From contig CACBCE010000005.1 in assembly GCA_902537665.1 (NCBI GenBank), forward strand, positions 33,118 to 97,117: DNA of 64,000 nucleotides, read 5' to 3'. Positions 7,183 to 16,296 of this stretch are shown in pieces. Source of the stretch: an uncultured Pelagibacteraceae bacterium. Lineage in GTDB: Bacteria; Pseudomonadota; Alphaproteobacteria; Pelagibacterales; Pelagibacteraceae. The notes under the pieces were generated by a model that was not told where the DNA came from, searched no databases, and was given only the letters and a program-made list of their open reading frames with translations. The stretch's first letter is position 1, and each line of letters opens with the position of its first letter. A program made the position numbers and the translations under genes.

Positions 7183-9579
7183 ATGGAGTTTAAAAAAATC
7201 CAATTGAACGGATTTAAATCTTTCGCTGATAAAACTAATTTCTTAATTGAAAATGGTTTGACTGGGATAGTTGGTCCTAATGGATGTGGAAAATCAAATA
7301 TTGTTGAGTCCTTAAGATGGGTCATGGGAGAAACATCAGCAAAAAGTATGCGAGGATCAGGAATGGAGGATGTAATATTTTCTGGAACATCTAACAAAGC
7401 ATCCAAGAACATTGCAGAAGTGTCTGTTACTGTAACTAATGAAAAAAATGAGGGGCCAATTCAATATAGAGAATTGGATGAGGTAAACGTAAGAAGAAAA
7501 ATAGAAAAAGATAAAGGCTCAAAATTTTATATAAATGATAAGGAAGTCAGAGCCCGTGATGCTCAAATGTTTTTTGCAGATCTATCAACTGGAGCACATT
7601 CTCCATCGATGATAAGCCAAGGTCGTATAGGTGCAATCGTTACAGCTAAACCAGCCGATAGAAGGGCAATCTTAGAAGAAGCTGCAGGAATTTCAGGATT
7701 ACATGTAAGAAGGCATGAAGCTGAATTACGACTAAACGCTGCAGAAAATAATCTTAAAAGAGCAGATGAATTAAGGCGTCAACAAGAAAGGCAACTTGTT
7801 AATCTTCAAAAACAAGCTGAAGAGGCAGCAAAATATAAAAATATGTCTGAAGAAATAAAAAAGATAGAAGCAGGCTTATATTATTTAAAATTATTAGAAA
7901 TTGATAAAGAAATAAAAATAGAAAATGAGATTAATGTTGAAGCAGAGACTGAAGTAACAGACTTTAATGATAAGATCGCAGATCTTGAAAATTTAATAAA
8001 GACTGAAACTGAAAAAGTCACACCATTAAGGGAAAAGAATATTGAAAACTTATCTAAAATACAGAGACTTAATCTTGAGCTACAAAGTCTGGATGAAGAA
8101 AACACAAGGATACAAGATGAAATTGAAAATATAAAAAAAACACTTCAAACATTTGAGGAAGATATCGGTAGAGAAAAAGGAATAGTAATTGATGCGAACT
8201 CAAATGAAAAAAGATTAAAAGAAGAAAAAAATGAGTTAATAGAAATTGACTCCAAATATTATGACACTGAAAAACAGTCTGATAATGATTTGAACACCTC
8301 TAAAGATAAATTACAAAGTGAAATTGAAAAAGTTAAAGAACTTATTAATTCACAAAAAAATCAAGAAGCTATTTCAGCACTTGATAATTGTAAGCTATTA
8401 ATCGAAGCATATGCTGGGAGTTATAGTAAAAATGAAAATATAAAAAAAGAGTCTGTAAAGAGAAACGAGAGAATTAAAGTAATTGATACAGAGATAGAAA
8501 GTTGGAAAAACCTATTATTAAATTCTGAAAAAATGGTTTTCCAGCTTACCGAAAGAAGAAGTAAATTGAATGATCAATTAAGTAAATTAGACAATCAACC
8601 AAAATTACAGGCAGAAAAAAAAGGTCAAATAACTGAAGGGTTAAGAATTTCTGAAGAAGAAAAAAAAGAAAATGAAGAAATTATTAATTCAACAGATGAA
8701 AAAATAGAAAATTTAAGATTAAAATTGAATGAAATCCAAGAGCAATCAATTCAGATAAGAGAGAGAAAAGCAAGTTCGGGTGCAACAGTTGAGGGACTAA
8801 AAAAAAGAAAAAATGATTTAATTGATAGAATTAATTCCGAATTAAATTTATCTGAGGAAAATATTTTAGAAAATTCAAATCTTTTCGGAGTTGAGGAACT
8901 GCCTGATGCTGTAAATCAAGAGGACTTGCTAGACAAAAAAAAACAAAAAAGAGAAAAACTAGGCTCGGTGAACTTAAAAGCAGATGAAGAAACAAATAAG
9001 TATGAAACTGAAATTAAAAAAATGGAGAGCGATCGGGTTGATTTAGTAACAGCAATAGTAAAATTAAAAGAAAGTATCAATGAGCTTAATCAAAAAGGAA
9101 GAGAAAGATTAATTGAGGCTTTTGACAAAGTTGATAGAAAATTTAACGAGGTTTACACAAAACTTTTTAATGGTGGAAGCGCCAAACTTGAATTAGTAGA
9201 TGCTGATGATCCACTAGAGGCAGGACTAGAGATGTTGGTGAGTCCTCCTGGTAAGCGTCTCCAATCAATAACTTTATTATCGGGTGGAGAACAAGCACTT
9301 ACTGCGCTTTCATTAATTTTTGCCGTTTTCTTAACTAATCCATCTCCAATTTGTGTATTAGATGAAGTAGATGCACCTCTTGATGATGCGAATGTCACAA
9401 GATTTTGTAATTTGCTTGATGAACTTACAAAAATTACTGACACAAAATTTATAATTGTTACCCACCACGCTTTAACAATGTCTAAAATGAACAGACTATA
9501 TGGAGTTACAATGCCCGAGAAAGGTATTAGTCAACTTGTAGCTGTTGATCTTCAAAAAGCAGAAAGTATGGTTGCCTAA
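7183..9579 (+). CDS. smc: SMC chromosome-segregation ATPase, short and apparently hinge-less
   Basis: Structural-maintenance-of-chromosomes ATPase that organises and helps separate replicated DNA. The head is complete: Walker A GPNGCGKSN at 31-39, signature LLSGGEQALTAL at 698-709, Walker B VLDEVDAPLDD (D727, E728) and the THH switch. The whole protein is 798 residues, against about 1150 in most bacteria. Between the heads almost everything is charged heptad-like coiled coil (about 165-655), and I cannot find the globular hinge with its glycine-rich motifs; the only low-coil stretch is around LLIEAYAGSYSKN near 405-415. The frame is uninterrupted, so this is not an obvious frameshift. Strong identity, novel architecture. 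Confidence 0.92.
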   Translation: MEFKKIQLNGFKSFADKTNFLIENGLTGIVGPNGCGKSNIVESLRWVMGETSAKSMRGSGMEDVIFSGTSNKASKNIAEVSVTVTNEKNEGPIQYRELDEVNVRRKIEKDKGSKFYINDKEVRARDAQMFFADLSTGAHSPSMISQGRIGAIVTAKPADRRAILEEAAGISGLHVRRHEAELRLNAAENNLKRADELRRQQERQLVNLQKQAEEAAKYKNMSEEIKKIEAGLYYLKLLEIDKEIKIENEINVEAETEVTDFNDKIADLENLIKTETEKVTPLREKNIENLSKIQRLNLELQSLDEENTRIQDEIENIKKTLQTFEEDIGREKGIVIDANSNEKRLKEEKNELIEIDSKYYDTEKQSDNDLNTSKDKLQSEIEKVKELINSQKNQEAISALDNCKLLIEAYAGSYSKNENIKKESVKRNERIKVIDTEIESWKNLLLNSEKMVFQLTERRSKLNDQLSKLDNQPKLQAEKKGQITEGLRISEEEKKENEEIINSTDEKIENLRLKLNEIQEQSIQIRERKASSGATVEGLKKRKNDLIDRINSELNLSEENILENSNLFGVEELPDAVNQEDLLDKKKQKREKLGSVNLKADEETNKYETEIKKMESDRVDLVTAIVKLKESINELNQKGRERLIEAFDKVDRKFNEVYTKLFNGGSAKLELVDADDPLEAGLEMLVSPPGKRLQSITLLSGGEQALTALSLIFAVFLTNPSPICVLDEVDAPLDDANVTRFCNLLDELTKITDTKFIIVTHHALTMSKMNRLYGVTMPEKGISQLVAVDLQKAESMVA

Positions 9580-9594
9580 TTAAGCTGATTTCAA

Positions 9595-9867
9595 ATGTCC
9601 AAAGATCCATTTAAAACTCGCTTAGAAATTGCAAAAAAAAAGGTTTTTGATAAAGAAAATAAGAAAAAAAATAACCCCTCTCCAATTGGTAATGCTTTTA
9701 AACTAAGCACTGAGCTGGTTTCTGCAGTAGTTGTAGGGACAATTATTGGGTTTATTTTAGACAAGACCTTTGGTACTAAACCATGGTTAATTTTAATATT
9801 TTTTTTTGTAGGTGTAATCGCAGGAATAATGAATGTAATTAAATCTGCAAAGAAAATGCAAAAATAG
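9595..9867 (+). CDS. atpI: ATP synthase protein I (AtpI/F0 assembly factor)
   Basis: A 90-residue membrane protein with a charged N-terminus and two hydrophobic segments (about 38-58 and 64-84), containing ELVSAVVVGTIIGFILDKTFGTKP and the G-x-x-AG-x-MNVIKSA ending typical of alphaproteobacterial AtpI (AtpR/AtpI family). The protein is thought to assist assembly of the subunit c ring or Mg uptake for the ATPase. It starts 15 bases after smc and 12 bases before atpB, at the head of the F0 genes. No promoter is obvious in the gap, so read-through from smc is possible. Confidence 0.85.
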   Translation: MSKDPFKTRLEIAKKKVFDKENKKKNNPSPIGNAFKLSTELVSAVVVGTIIGFILDKTFGTKPWLILIFFFVGVIAGIMNVIKSAKKMQK

Positions 9868-9879
9868 ATCGAAAAATAT

Positions 9880-10614
9880 ATGGCTGCAAATCCAATGACA
9901 CAATTCGAAGTCTATAGAATTGGTCCTGAAATTAAAGTAGGTGCTTTTGATATTTCATTTACAAACGCCAGTTTGTTTATGGTGATAAGTTCGCTTGCTA
10001 TTTTGATTATATTTAATCTTGGATCAAAAAAAAATTCATTGTTACCAAACAAAATTCAGTTGTTAGCTGAATTAAGTTATACATTTGTTTCAAAAATGAT
10101 TAGTGATACGGCAGGCTCTAAAGCTAAACCTTATTTTTCTTTTATATTCTCTTTATTTATGTTTGTCCTTTTTTGTAACATGTTTGGAATGATTCCTTAC
10201 ACCTTTACAGTCACAAGTCATATTATTGTTACCTTTGTGTTAGCAGCTTTTATTTTTATCGGTGTAACAATAATTGGTTTTATAAAACATGGTTTAGGCT
10301 ATCTTAAATTATTTGTACCGAGTGGGGTTCCTATAGTACTATTACCATTAATTGTAGTTATTGAGATTATCTCATATTTAAGTAGACCTATCAGTTTATC
10401 CGTCAGGCTCTTTGCTAACATGATGGCGGGTCACACAATGATGAAAGTATTCGGAGGCTTTGTAATAAGTCTTGGGGTAGTCGGTGGGTGGCTTCCACTG
10501 AGTTTTTCGGTTGCTTTAACTGGCCTGGAGATATTAGTTGCTTTTCTTCAAGCATATGTTTTTGCAATTTTAACCTGCATCTATTTGAATGATGCATTAA
10601 ACTTACACCATTAA
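9880..10614 (+). CDS. atpB: F0F1 ATP synthase subunit a
   Basis: Membrane stator channel of the F0 motor, 244 residues with five to six transmembrane helices. The essential arginine lies in SVRLFANMMAGH (R176), preceded by IEIISYLSRPISL, and the last helix region GLEILVAFLQAYVFAIL is also diagnostic. It acts with the c ring to pass protons across the inner membrane. The gene is the second of atpI-atpB-atpE-atpF'-atpF; F1 genes are not in this window, consistent with the split F0/F1 operons common in alphaproteobacteria. Confidence 0.97.
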   Translation: MAANPMTQFEVYRIGPEIKVGAFDISFTNASLFMVISSLAILIIFNLGSKKNSLLPNKIQLLAELSYTFVSKMISDTAGSKAKPYFSFIFSLFMFVLFCNMFGMIPYTFTVTSHIIVTFVLAAFIFIGVTIIGFIKHGLGYLKLFVPSGVPIVLLPLIVVIEIISYLSRPISLSVRLFANMMAGHTMMKVFGGFVISLGVVGGWLPLSFSVALTGLEILVAFLQAYVFAILTCIYLNDALNLHH

Positions 10615-10616
10615 TT

Positions 10617-10627
10617 AACAGAGGAGG
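10617..10627 (+). promoter_or_regulatory. Strong Shine-Dalgarno before atpE
   Basis: The bases before atpE read AACAGAGGAGG, a near-perfect anti-16S match ending 5 bases before ATG 10633. Neighbouring F0 genes have weak or no such site. Subunit c is needed in many copies per enzyme, so a stronger site here fits translational control of stoichiometry. Confidence 0.6.
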
Positions 10628-10632
10628 ATATA

Positions 10633-10860
10633 ATGGAATTAGAAGCAGCAAAGATGATCGGAGCAGGTTTAGCGGCTATTGCCCTAGCTGGTGCCGGTGT
10701 TGGTATAGGTATAATTTTTGGTAACTATCTATCAGGTGCGATGAGAAACCCATCCGCGGCTCAGAAACAGTTTCCTAATTTGCTTTTAGGGTTTGCCCTA
10801 GCAGAAGCAACTGGGTTGTTTGGATTGGTTGTAGCGTTAATCATTCTTTTTGCATTTTAA
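10633..10860 (+). CDS. atpE: F0F1 ATP synthase subunit c
   Basis: The 75-residue proteolipid forms the rotor ring. Two transmembrane helices flank the polar loop RNPSAAQ. The first helix carries the tight glycine repeat GAGVGIGIIFG used for close packing of the ring. The ion-binding carboxylate is E58 in GFALAEATGLFG. No extra polar ligands of a sodium-type site are evident, so proton coupling is expected. A strong ribosome site precedes it. Confidence 0.97.
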   Translation: MELEAAKMIGAGLAAIALAGAGVGIGIIFGNYLSGAMRNPSAAQKQFPNLLLGFALAEATGLFGLVVALIILFAF

Positions 10861-10864
10861 ATAG

Positions 10865-11455
10865 ATGGTTAAAAAAATATTTTTTCAGTTAATATTTTTC
10901 AATCTCTTTTTTTTAAAAGAGGTTTTTGCAGCTGAAAGTGGAGGTATGCCTCAATTAAATCCAGAATTTTGGATTTCACAAATTTTTTGGTTAACACTTA
11001 CTTTTGGTATTCTGCACATTGTATTATCTAAACTAATACTACCTAAGATAAGTGCAAACCTTGAATTAAGAAAATCACAAATACAAGAAAATATTGAGGC
11101 AGCAGAAAAACAGAGAGAAAGTAGTGAAGCCAAGCTTAAAGAGTACGATGATATTATTTCAAAAAGTAAATTAAAGGCAAATAATATTTTTAAAGAAGCT
11201 AGAGAAAATGTGCTCAAAGAAATAAATACAAAAAAGGAAACTTTAGATAAACAAATTGATGAGGAAATCAAGAAAGTTGAGCAAGAGATAAATTTACTAA
11301 GAAAAGGTGCTTCAGAGAAAATTAATAAAATTGCAATCGAAACCACTTCAGAGTTACTAGTGAAATTAATCGGTACGGAAGTTAATAATAGTAGTATTTC
11401 TGCAATCGTTGATGATTTATCTAAAAGAAATGGGGATAAATATTATGGCAATTGA
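10865..11455 (+). CDS. atpG: F0F1 ATP synthase subunit b'
   Basis: Peripheral stalk subunit of 196 residues. A hydrophobic leader (about 4-22), GMPQLNPEFWISQIFWLTLTFGILHIVL as the membrane anchor, then a long charged coiled coil (about 60-160) that reaches the F1 head. The order b' then b is typical of alphaproteobacteria and cyanobacteria, where b and b' form a heterodimer. Naming varies (atpG, atpF2). It starts 4 bases after atpE and overlaps atpF by 11 bases. Confidence 0.88.
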   Translation: MVKKIFFQLIFFNLFFLKEVFAAESGGMPQLNPEFWISQIFWLTLTFGILHIVLSKLILPKISANLELRKSQIQENIEAAEKQRESSEAKLKEYDDIISKSKLKANNIFKEARENVLKEINTKKETLDKQIDEEIKKVEQEINLLRKGASEKINKIAIETTSELLVKLIGTEVNNSSISAIVDDLSKRNGDKYYGN

Positions 11456-11942
11456 TTCAACATTTTGGGTAGCTGTATCGTTTATTATTTTCTTTGGAGG
11501 CTTAATATATCTTAAGGTTCCACAAAAAATAAATGAAATACTAAACAAATTAATTTCAGATATTAAAAATGAGATTGATGAAAGTGAAAAGCTTAGAACA
11601 GAAGCTAAAACTTTACTAGATAATGCTCAAAAAAAACTCGATACAGCTCAATCAGTTAGTAAGGAAATATTGGCACAAGCGAAAAAAGACAGTGATAATC
11701 TTATAATTGAATTAAACGATAAATTTCATAAATCTTCAGAAATTAAAAAAAATTCAACAGAAAATAAGATCAATCAAATGAAAGACGCGGCAATAAAAGA
11801 AATAAAAGATGCTTCAATTAAAGTTGCGGTAGACTCAGTTAAAAAGATAATTACAACATCGGTTGATAAGTCCAAGCTTGATAACTTGTTTCAAAAAAAT
11901 TTGGATGAAACAAAAGAAGAGTTAAAAAAAATCAACTCATAA
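11445..11942 (+). CDS. atpF: F0F1 ATP synthase subunit b
   Basis: Second peripheral stalk subunit, 165 residues: a short membrane anchor (STFWVAVSFIIFFGGLIYL at about 4-22) with the usual KVPQKINEIL junction, then a long lysine/glutamate coiled coil. The frame is open upstream to 11409, but ATG 11445 directly before AIDSTFWV is the family start and overlaps the atpG end by 11 bases, suggesting coupled translation of the two stalk subunits. Confidence 0.9.
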   Translation: MAIDSTFWVAVSFIIFFGGLIYLKVPQKINEILNKLISDIKNEIDESEKLRTEAKTLLDNAQKKLDTAQSVSKEILAQAKKDSDNLIIELNDKFHKSSEIKKNSTENKINQMKDAAIKEIKDASIKVAVDSVKKIITTSVDKSKLDNLFQKNLDETKEELKKINS

Positions 11943-11946
11943 TACT

Positions 11947-11974
11947 CTTACAATTTTACAAAAAAGACTATAAA
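11947..11974 (+). promoter_or_regulatory. Possible promoter for the crt/blh genes, near-leaderless
   Basis: In the 40-base gap before crtI, CTTACA (11947-11952) and TATAAA (11969-11974) are separated by 16 bases and resemble a sigma-70 promoter. A start about 7 bases further on would fall at roughly 11981, two bases before the crtI ATG, and no Shine-Dalgarno is seen. AT-rich DNA yields such matches easily. Confidence 0.3.
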
Positions 11975-11982
11975 TTATATAG

Positions 11983-13443
11983 ATGAATTCCATTGTTATA
12001 GGTTCAGGATTTGGAGGGATAGCTGCAGCTTTACGTCTTAAAGCTAAAGGACATAAAGTTACTTTAATCGAAAAACATCGAGATCTTGGAGGAAGGGCTA
12101 GAGTATTTCAAAAAAATGGCTTCATTTACGATGGTGGACCAACAGTGATAACTGCTCCATATTTGATAAATGAATTGTTTGAATTATTTCAAAAAAAACC
12201 AGAAGATTATATAAAACTTACTCCACTAAAAGTTTGGTATCAATTCATTTTCGAGGATAAATCAAAATTTAATTACTCTGGGGACGAGCTAGAGATGAAA
12301 AAACAAATAAAAGAGATAAATGAAAAAGATGTTAAGGGTTATGAAAAATTAGTCGATTTTACAAAAAAAATTTTTGATAAAGGTTTCACGGAGCTTGCTG
12401 ATGTACCTTTTGATAAACCATTTGTAATGATGCAGCAATTGCCAGCACTATTAAAACTAAAAAGTTATAAATCTGTTTATTCTTTAGTCTCCTCATATAT
12501 TGAAAATGAAAAATTAAGGAGAATGCTTAGTATGCACCCATTATTAGTTGGGGGAAATCCTTTTACTACAACTTCAATTTATGGATTAATCTTATACCTA
12601 GAAAAAAAATGGGGTATTCATTACTCAATGGGTGGAACAGGAAATATAATCAAGGGTTTTGAAAAATTAATGGATGAAGTTGGGATTAAAATAATTAAAG
12701 GTCACGAAGTTACCAAAATTATTTCAAACAAAAAAAAAATTACCAGTATCCAATTAGATGATCAAACAATAATAGAGTCTAGCAATGTAATTTGTAATGC
12801 TGATCCTCCTGCTGTTTATGAGAAAATGTTAAATGGGAATACAAATAATTCATTTCTTTTTAGATGGAAAAAAAACCGAATGGAATATTCAATGGGATTA
12901 TTTGTCTATTACTTTGGTACCAAAAAAAAATACGATAATGTTGAGCACCATACTATTAAGTTTGGAAACAAATATAAAGAACATTTAGATGACATTTTCA
13001 ATAACAAAAAATTGAATGACGATATTAGTTATTATCTTCACAGACCCTCTGCAACTGATAAAACTATGGCTCCCGAAGGTAACGATTGCTTTTATGTTTT
13101 AGTCCCAGTGCCAAATAATCAATCAAAAATTGATTGGTCTGTTGAGGGAGAAAAAATGAAAAATTTGGTTATTGATAAAATGCAAAATGATTTAATGCCA
13201 GATCTCAAAAATAATATTGTAGAAGATTTTTATTTAACCCCTGATTACTTTGAAAAAGATTTAAATACAAAATATGGTTCAGGTTTTTCAATCCAACCAA
13301 AATTTTCTCAATCTGCATATTTTAGATTTCACAATAAGTCTGAGATATACAAAGGGCTTTATTTTGTTGGTGCAGGAACCCATCCTGGAGCAGGTGTACC
13401 TGGAGTGCTTTCGTCAGCAAAGGTATTAGAAAAGATTTTATGA
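11983..13443 (+). CDS. crtI: Phytoene desaturase
   Basis: The 486-residue CrtI-type desaturase converts phytoene to lycopene. It has the N-terminal FAD fold SIVIGSGFGGIAAALRLKAKGH with LIEKHRDLGGRARVF and YDGGPTVIT, and the C-terminal bacterial-type signature around GLYFVGAGTHPGAGVPGVL. It is the first gene of crtI-crtB-crtY-blh, giving beta-carotene and then retinal. No crtE (geranylgeranyl diphosphate synthase) is in the cluster, so the precursor must come from elsewhere. Its stop overlaps crtB (ATGATG). Confidence 0.95.
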   Translation: MNSIVIGSGFGGIAAALRLKAKGHKVTLIEKHRDLGGRARVFQKNGFIYDGGPTVITAPYLINELFELFQKKPEDYIKLTPLKVWYQFIFEDKSKFNYSGDELEMKKQIKEINEKDVKGYEKLVDFTKKIFDKGFTELADVPFDKPFVMMQQLPALLKLKSYKSVYSLVSSYIENEKLRRMLSMHPLLVGGNPFTTTSIYGLILYLEKKWGIHYSMGGTGNIIKGFEKLMDEVGIKIIKGHEVTKIISNKKKITSIQLDDQTIIESSNVICNADPPAVYEKMLNGNTNNSFLFRWKKNRMEYSMGLFVYYFGTKKKYDNVEHHTIKFGNKYKEHLDDIFNNKKLNDDISYYLHRPSATDKTMAPEGNDCFYVLVPVPNNQSKIDWSVEGEKMKNLVIDKMQNDLMPDLKNNIVEDFYLTPDYFEKDLNTKYGSGFSIQPKFSQSAYFRFHNKSEIYKGLYFVGAGTHPGAGVPGVLSSAKVLEKIL

Positions 13444-14294
13444 TGTCTGATAAAAATTACTTATCAGTTTATGCAAAATCTTTTAATTGGGCGGGTTTTT
13501 TTTTACCTAAAAAAATATATAAAAAATGCTCTGCGTTGTATGATTTTTGTAGAGTTGCCGACAATATCGCAGACGATGAAGAAAAATTAGAAGTCAAAGA
13601 AATTAAATTTAAGCAATTTAAAAAAGATTTTGTTCAAAAGAATTTTGATAATCAAATTGTTAAAAATATGTGGGACCTTATTGATGAATTTAAAATTTCA
13701 GTAAAAATTATCGAAGATCTATTAGATGGTATAAATTCAGATATAAAAGATAAGGTAATATTAAATTCAAAAAAAGACCTTTTAATATATTCTTACAGAG
13801 TTGCTGGAACTGTTGGTTTAATGATGGCAAAAATTTTAAAAGTTAATAAAAAAAGCTCACTTAAGTCAGCTATTGATCTCGGTATCGCAATGCAACTTAC
13901 AAATATATCAAGAGATGTAATTGAAGATTCAAAAATAAATAGATTTTATATAAATAAAAATTTTGAGGAAATCACATCGACTATAGATCTTGCAGATACC
14001 TTTTATAAGAATTCCTTTTATTCTATAAAAGACATCCCAATAAGTTTTAGATTTTCAATTTTAGTCGCAAGAAGGATCTACCGAAAAATAGGCTATAATA
14101 TTCTAAATAAAAAAACGTTTGAAAATTATAAAAATTCTGGAAAAATTTATGTATCCAATATTGAAAAGAGTATAGAGACTATTTTTGCGATTTTTGATCT
14201 TATAAGATTATCTCTAACTAGCATTAAGGAAGATCAGATTCAACATGATCATTTTTTAATTAATGAGGAAATAAATCTAGATGAAAGAATTTGA
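13440..14294 (+). CDS. crtB: Phytoene synthase
   Basis: Condenses two geranylgeranyl diphosphates head to head to phytoene. The 284-residue protein has the two Asp-rich motifs of squalene/phytoene synthases: FCRVADNIADDEE near 35-45 and TNISRDVIEDSKINRFYI near 155-172. The start lies in ATGATG overlapping the crtI stop; either ATG could be used. The end overlaps crtY by 14 bases. Tight overlap throughout argues for one polycistronic mRNA. Confidence 0.94.
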   Translation: MMSDKNYLSVYAKSFNWAGFFLPKKIYKKCSALYDFCRVADNIADDEEKLEVKEIKFKQFKKDFVQKNFDNQIVKNMWDLIDEFKISVKIIEDLLDGINSDIKDKVILNSKKDLLIYSYRVAGTVGLMMAKILKVNKKSSLKSAIDLGIAMQLTNISRDVIEDSKINRFYINKNFEEITSTIDLADTFYKNSFYSIKDIPISFRFSILVARRIYRKIGYNILNKKTFENYKNSGKIYVSNIEKSIETIFAIFDLIRLSLTSIKEDQIQHDHFLINEEINLDERI

Positions 14295-15348
14295 CTATGT
14301 CATTATTGGTGGGGGCTGTGCTGGTTTATCTTTAGCGTATGAATTGGAAATTCATGAAAAGCTTAAAGATAAAACTTTGGCAATCATAGAACCAAGAGAT
14401 GAATACAAAAGAGACAAAACTTGGTCTTTTTGGAAAGTAACATCTCACAATTTTGATGATTGTGTAAAAAAAAATTGGAAAAATTTTTCAATTAATATTC
14501 CTAAAAAAACTAACTATTTGCAGTGTAAAAGTTCTCCATATCAAAGTATTGACAGTGGTTTATTCTATGAAAAAATTAACAACAAACTAAATGAAAATAA
14601 AAATATTTCCTACTTTAAAGATGTAAGTGAAATTAGTTTAAAAAATTCTTTTATTTTTAATAGCGTACCATTCATTAAAAAAGATTATCGAAATCTTTGG
14701 CAACATTTTTGTGGAGTGGAAATCGAAACTAAAAATAATTTTTTTGATGATGAAATTTTTAACCTTATGGATTTTGATTGTGATCAAAGAGAAAGTGTTC
14801 ATTTTTTTTATACCTTACCCTACTCAAAAAATACTGCTTTAGTCGAAACCACTTGGTTGTCTAAAATTAATGACAATTCTCAAAAAGATTATGACAAACA
14901 GATAAAAGATTACATTGAAAATCATCTAAATTTGAAAGATTACAAGATAATTTATAAAGAGGAAGGGGCGATACCTTTATTTTACCCAATCGATAAGAAT
15001 GAAAAAAATAAGATAAATATTGGAACTGCTGGTGGTATGACTAGATTAAGTACAGGTTATACTTTTCTAAATATTCAAGAACATAGTAAATATATTAGAG
15101 AAAATATTGAAAATATTGCTAATGTTAAAAAATATAAAATAAGCACTAAATATCAGTTTTTAGATGAAATATTTTTAAGAGTTCTTGAAAAACATCCAGA
15201 AAAAATGTCTGATATATTCTTTAAAATGTTTAAGGCTTCACCAAAGACTGTTATAAAATTTTTGTCCAATAAAAGTAATTTTTTCGAGGATTTGTCTATT
15301 ATTTTAAGAATGCCTAAATTGACTTTTATAAAAGCATTATTTTATTAG
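14281..15348 (+). CDS. crtY: Lycopene beta-cyclase
   Basis: The 355-residue flavoprotein cyclises lycopene to beta-carotene. N-terminal FAD motif FDYVIIGGGCAGLSLAYEL, then the diagnostic DKTWSFW (lycopene cyclases have D-x-TWxFW), GAIPLFYP and IGTAGGMTRLSTGYTF near 245-270, and the C-terminal FLRVLEKHPE block. It shares 14 bases with crtB and is followed 12 bases later by blh. Beta specificity is inferred from the downstream beta-carotene cleavage gene. Confidence 0.92.
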   Translation: MKEFDYVIIGGGCAGLSLAYELEIHEKLKDKTLAIIEPRDEYKRDKTWSFWKVTSHNFDDCVKKNWKNFSINIPKKTNYLQCKSSPYQSIDSGLFYEKINNKLNENKNISYFKDVSEISLKNSFIFNSVPFIKKDYRNLWQHFCGVEIETKNNFFDDEIFNLMDFDCDQRESVHFFYTLPYSKNTALVETTWLSKINDNSQKDYDKQIKDYIENHLNLKDYKIIYKEEGAIPLFYPIDKNEKNKINIGTAGGMTRLSTGYTFLNIQEHSKYIRENIENIANVKKYKISTKYQFLDEIFLRVLEKHPEKMSDIFFKMFKASPKTVIKFLSNKSNFFEDLSIILRMPKLTFIKALFY

Positions 15349-15360
15349 TAGAATTTTAAA

Positions 15361-16296
15361 ATGAATAACAGATCAAAAAAAATAAATTTTAATCATTCTT
15401 TCATTTTTTTTTTAGTTTGTAATATTTTTTCATTGATAGCTTTTAATTTTAACACTTTTTCAATTTCACCATTTATTTGTTTGTTATTAATTTTAAGTAT
15501 CGGTATATCTCATGGATCACTTGACGATGTAAAAGGAAGAAAACTTTTTCAAATTTTTGAAATTAAAAAATTTTATATTTTTTACTTGGCATATATTTTA
15601 ATAGCTATCATAGTTATAATTTTGTGGATACTCGTACCACATGTTTCTTTAATCATTTTTTTAACGGTTGCCTCATATCATTTTGGAAAAGAAGATACTC
15701 AGTTTTTAATAGTTGAAAACTCTTATTACAATCAATTTTTATTTTTGTTAAAAGGTTCTTTGATAGTTTTTGCACCAATGTATTTCCATTTCAATGAGAC
15801 AATATCAATATTCAAATTACTATTTATTGAAAATGAAAATTTCTATAATTTTTTAGATTTAATAGAGTCTAAAAAGATATTGTTATATTGTATTATTCTA
15901 TCAACATTAGCAAACATTCTACTATTTACAAAAAATTTTGAGCTAAAGAAATTCACAATATTTTTTGATTATTTTTCAATTATAATAATAAATTATTATT
16001 TTTCTCCATTTGTAGCTTTTACAATTTATTTTTGCTTTTTACACTCTGTAAGACATAGTATCTCATTAATGTCTGAATTAGACAGGGATGACCTTGGTAA
16101 TGGATTTAAAATCTTTGTAAAAAAGGCTTTACCACTAACAATTATTACAGCTATTTTTTGTGCAATTGGCCTTTATTTACTAAATAATACTTACAATTTA
16201 GAAAGTTCAATTCTTAAAATTATATTTATAGGTTTGGCGTCTTTGACCTTTCCACATATATTGCTTGAGTATTTGATTGAAAAAAATGAAAAATAA
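15361..16296 (+). CDS. blh: Brp/Blh-type beta-carotene 15,15'-dioxygenase
   Basis: An integral membrane, iron-dependent enzyme that splits beta-carotene into two retinals, the chromophore of proteorhodopsin. The 311-residue protein has about seven to eight hydrophobic segments and the conserved histidines expected of the family: GISHGSLDDVKG (about 50), SYHFGKEDTQF (about 105), FLHSVRHSISL (about 225) and FPHILLEYL near the end. Its presence strongly implies an opsin elsewhere in the genome. It overlaps ispH by 11 bases. Confidence 0.9.
   Translation: MNNRSKKINFNHSFIFFLVCNIFSLIAFNFNTFSISPFICLLLILSIGISHGSLDDVKGRKLFQIFEIKKFYIFYLAYILIAIIVIILWILVPHVSLIIFLTVASYHFGKEDTQFLIVENSYYNQFLFLLKGSLIVFAPMYFHFNETISIFKLLFIENENFYNFLDLIESKKILLYCIILSTLANILLFTKNFELKKFTIFFDYFSIIIINYYFSPFVAFTIYFCFLHSVRHSISLMSELDRDDLGNGFKIFVKKALPLTIITAIFCAIGLYLLNNTYNLESSILKIIFIGLASLTFPHILLEYLIEKNEK

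Noticed and set aside
7183..9579. Frameshift or internal deletion error as the cause of the short SMC
   Set aside because: The frame is continuous, codon use is even throughout and both heads are intact; a clean in-frame loss cannot be excluded without relatives, so it is reported as a finding rather than a pseudogene.
10951..11346. Minus-strand 131-codon frame over atpG
   Set aside because: Ser/Ile/Phe-rich antisense of a Glu/Lys coiled coil; no ribosome site or family match.
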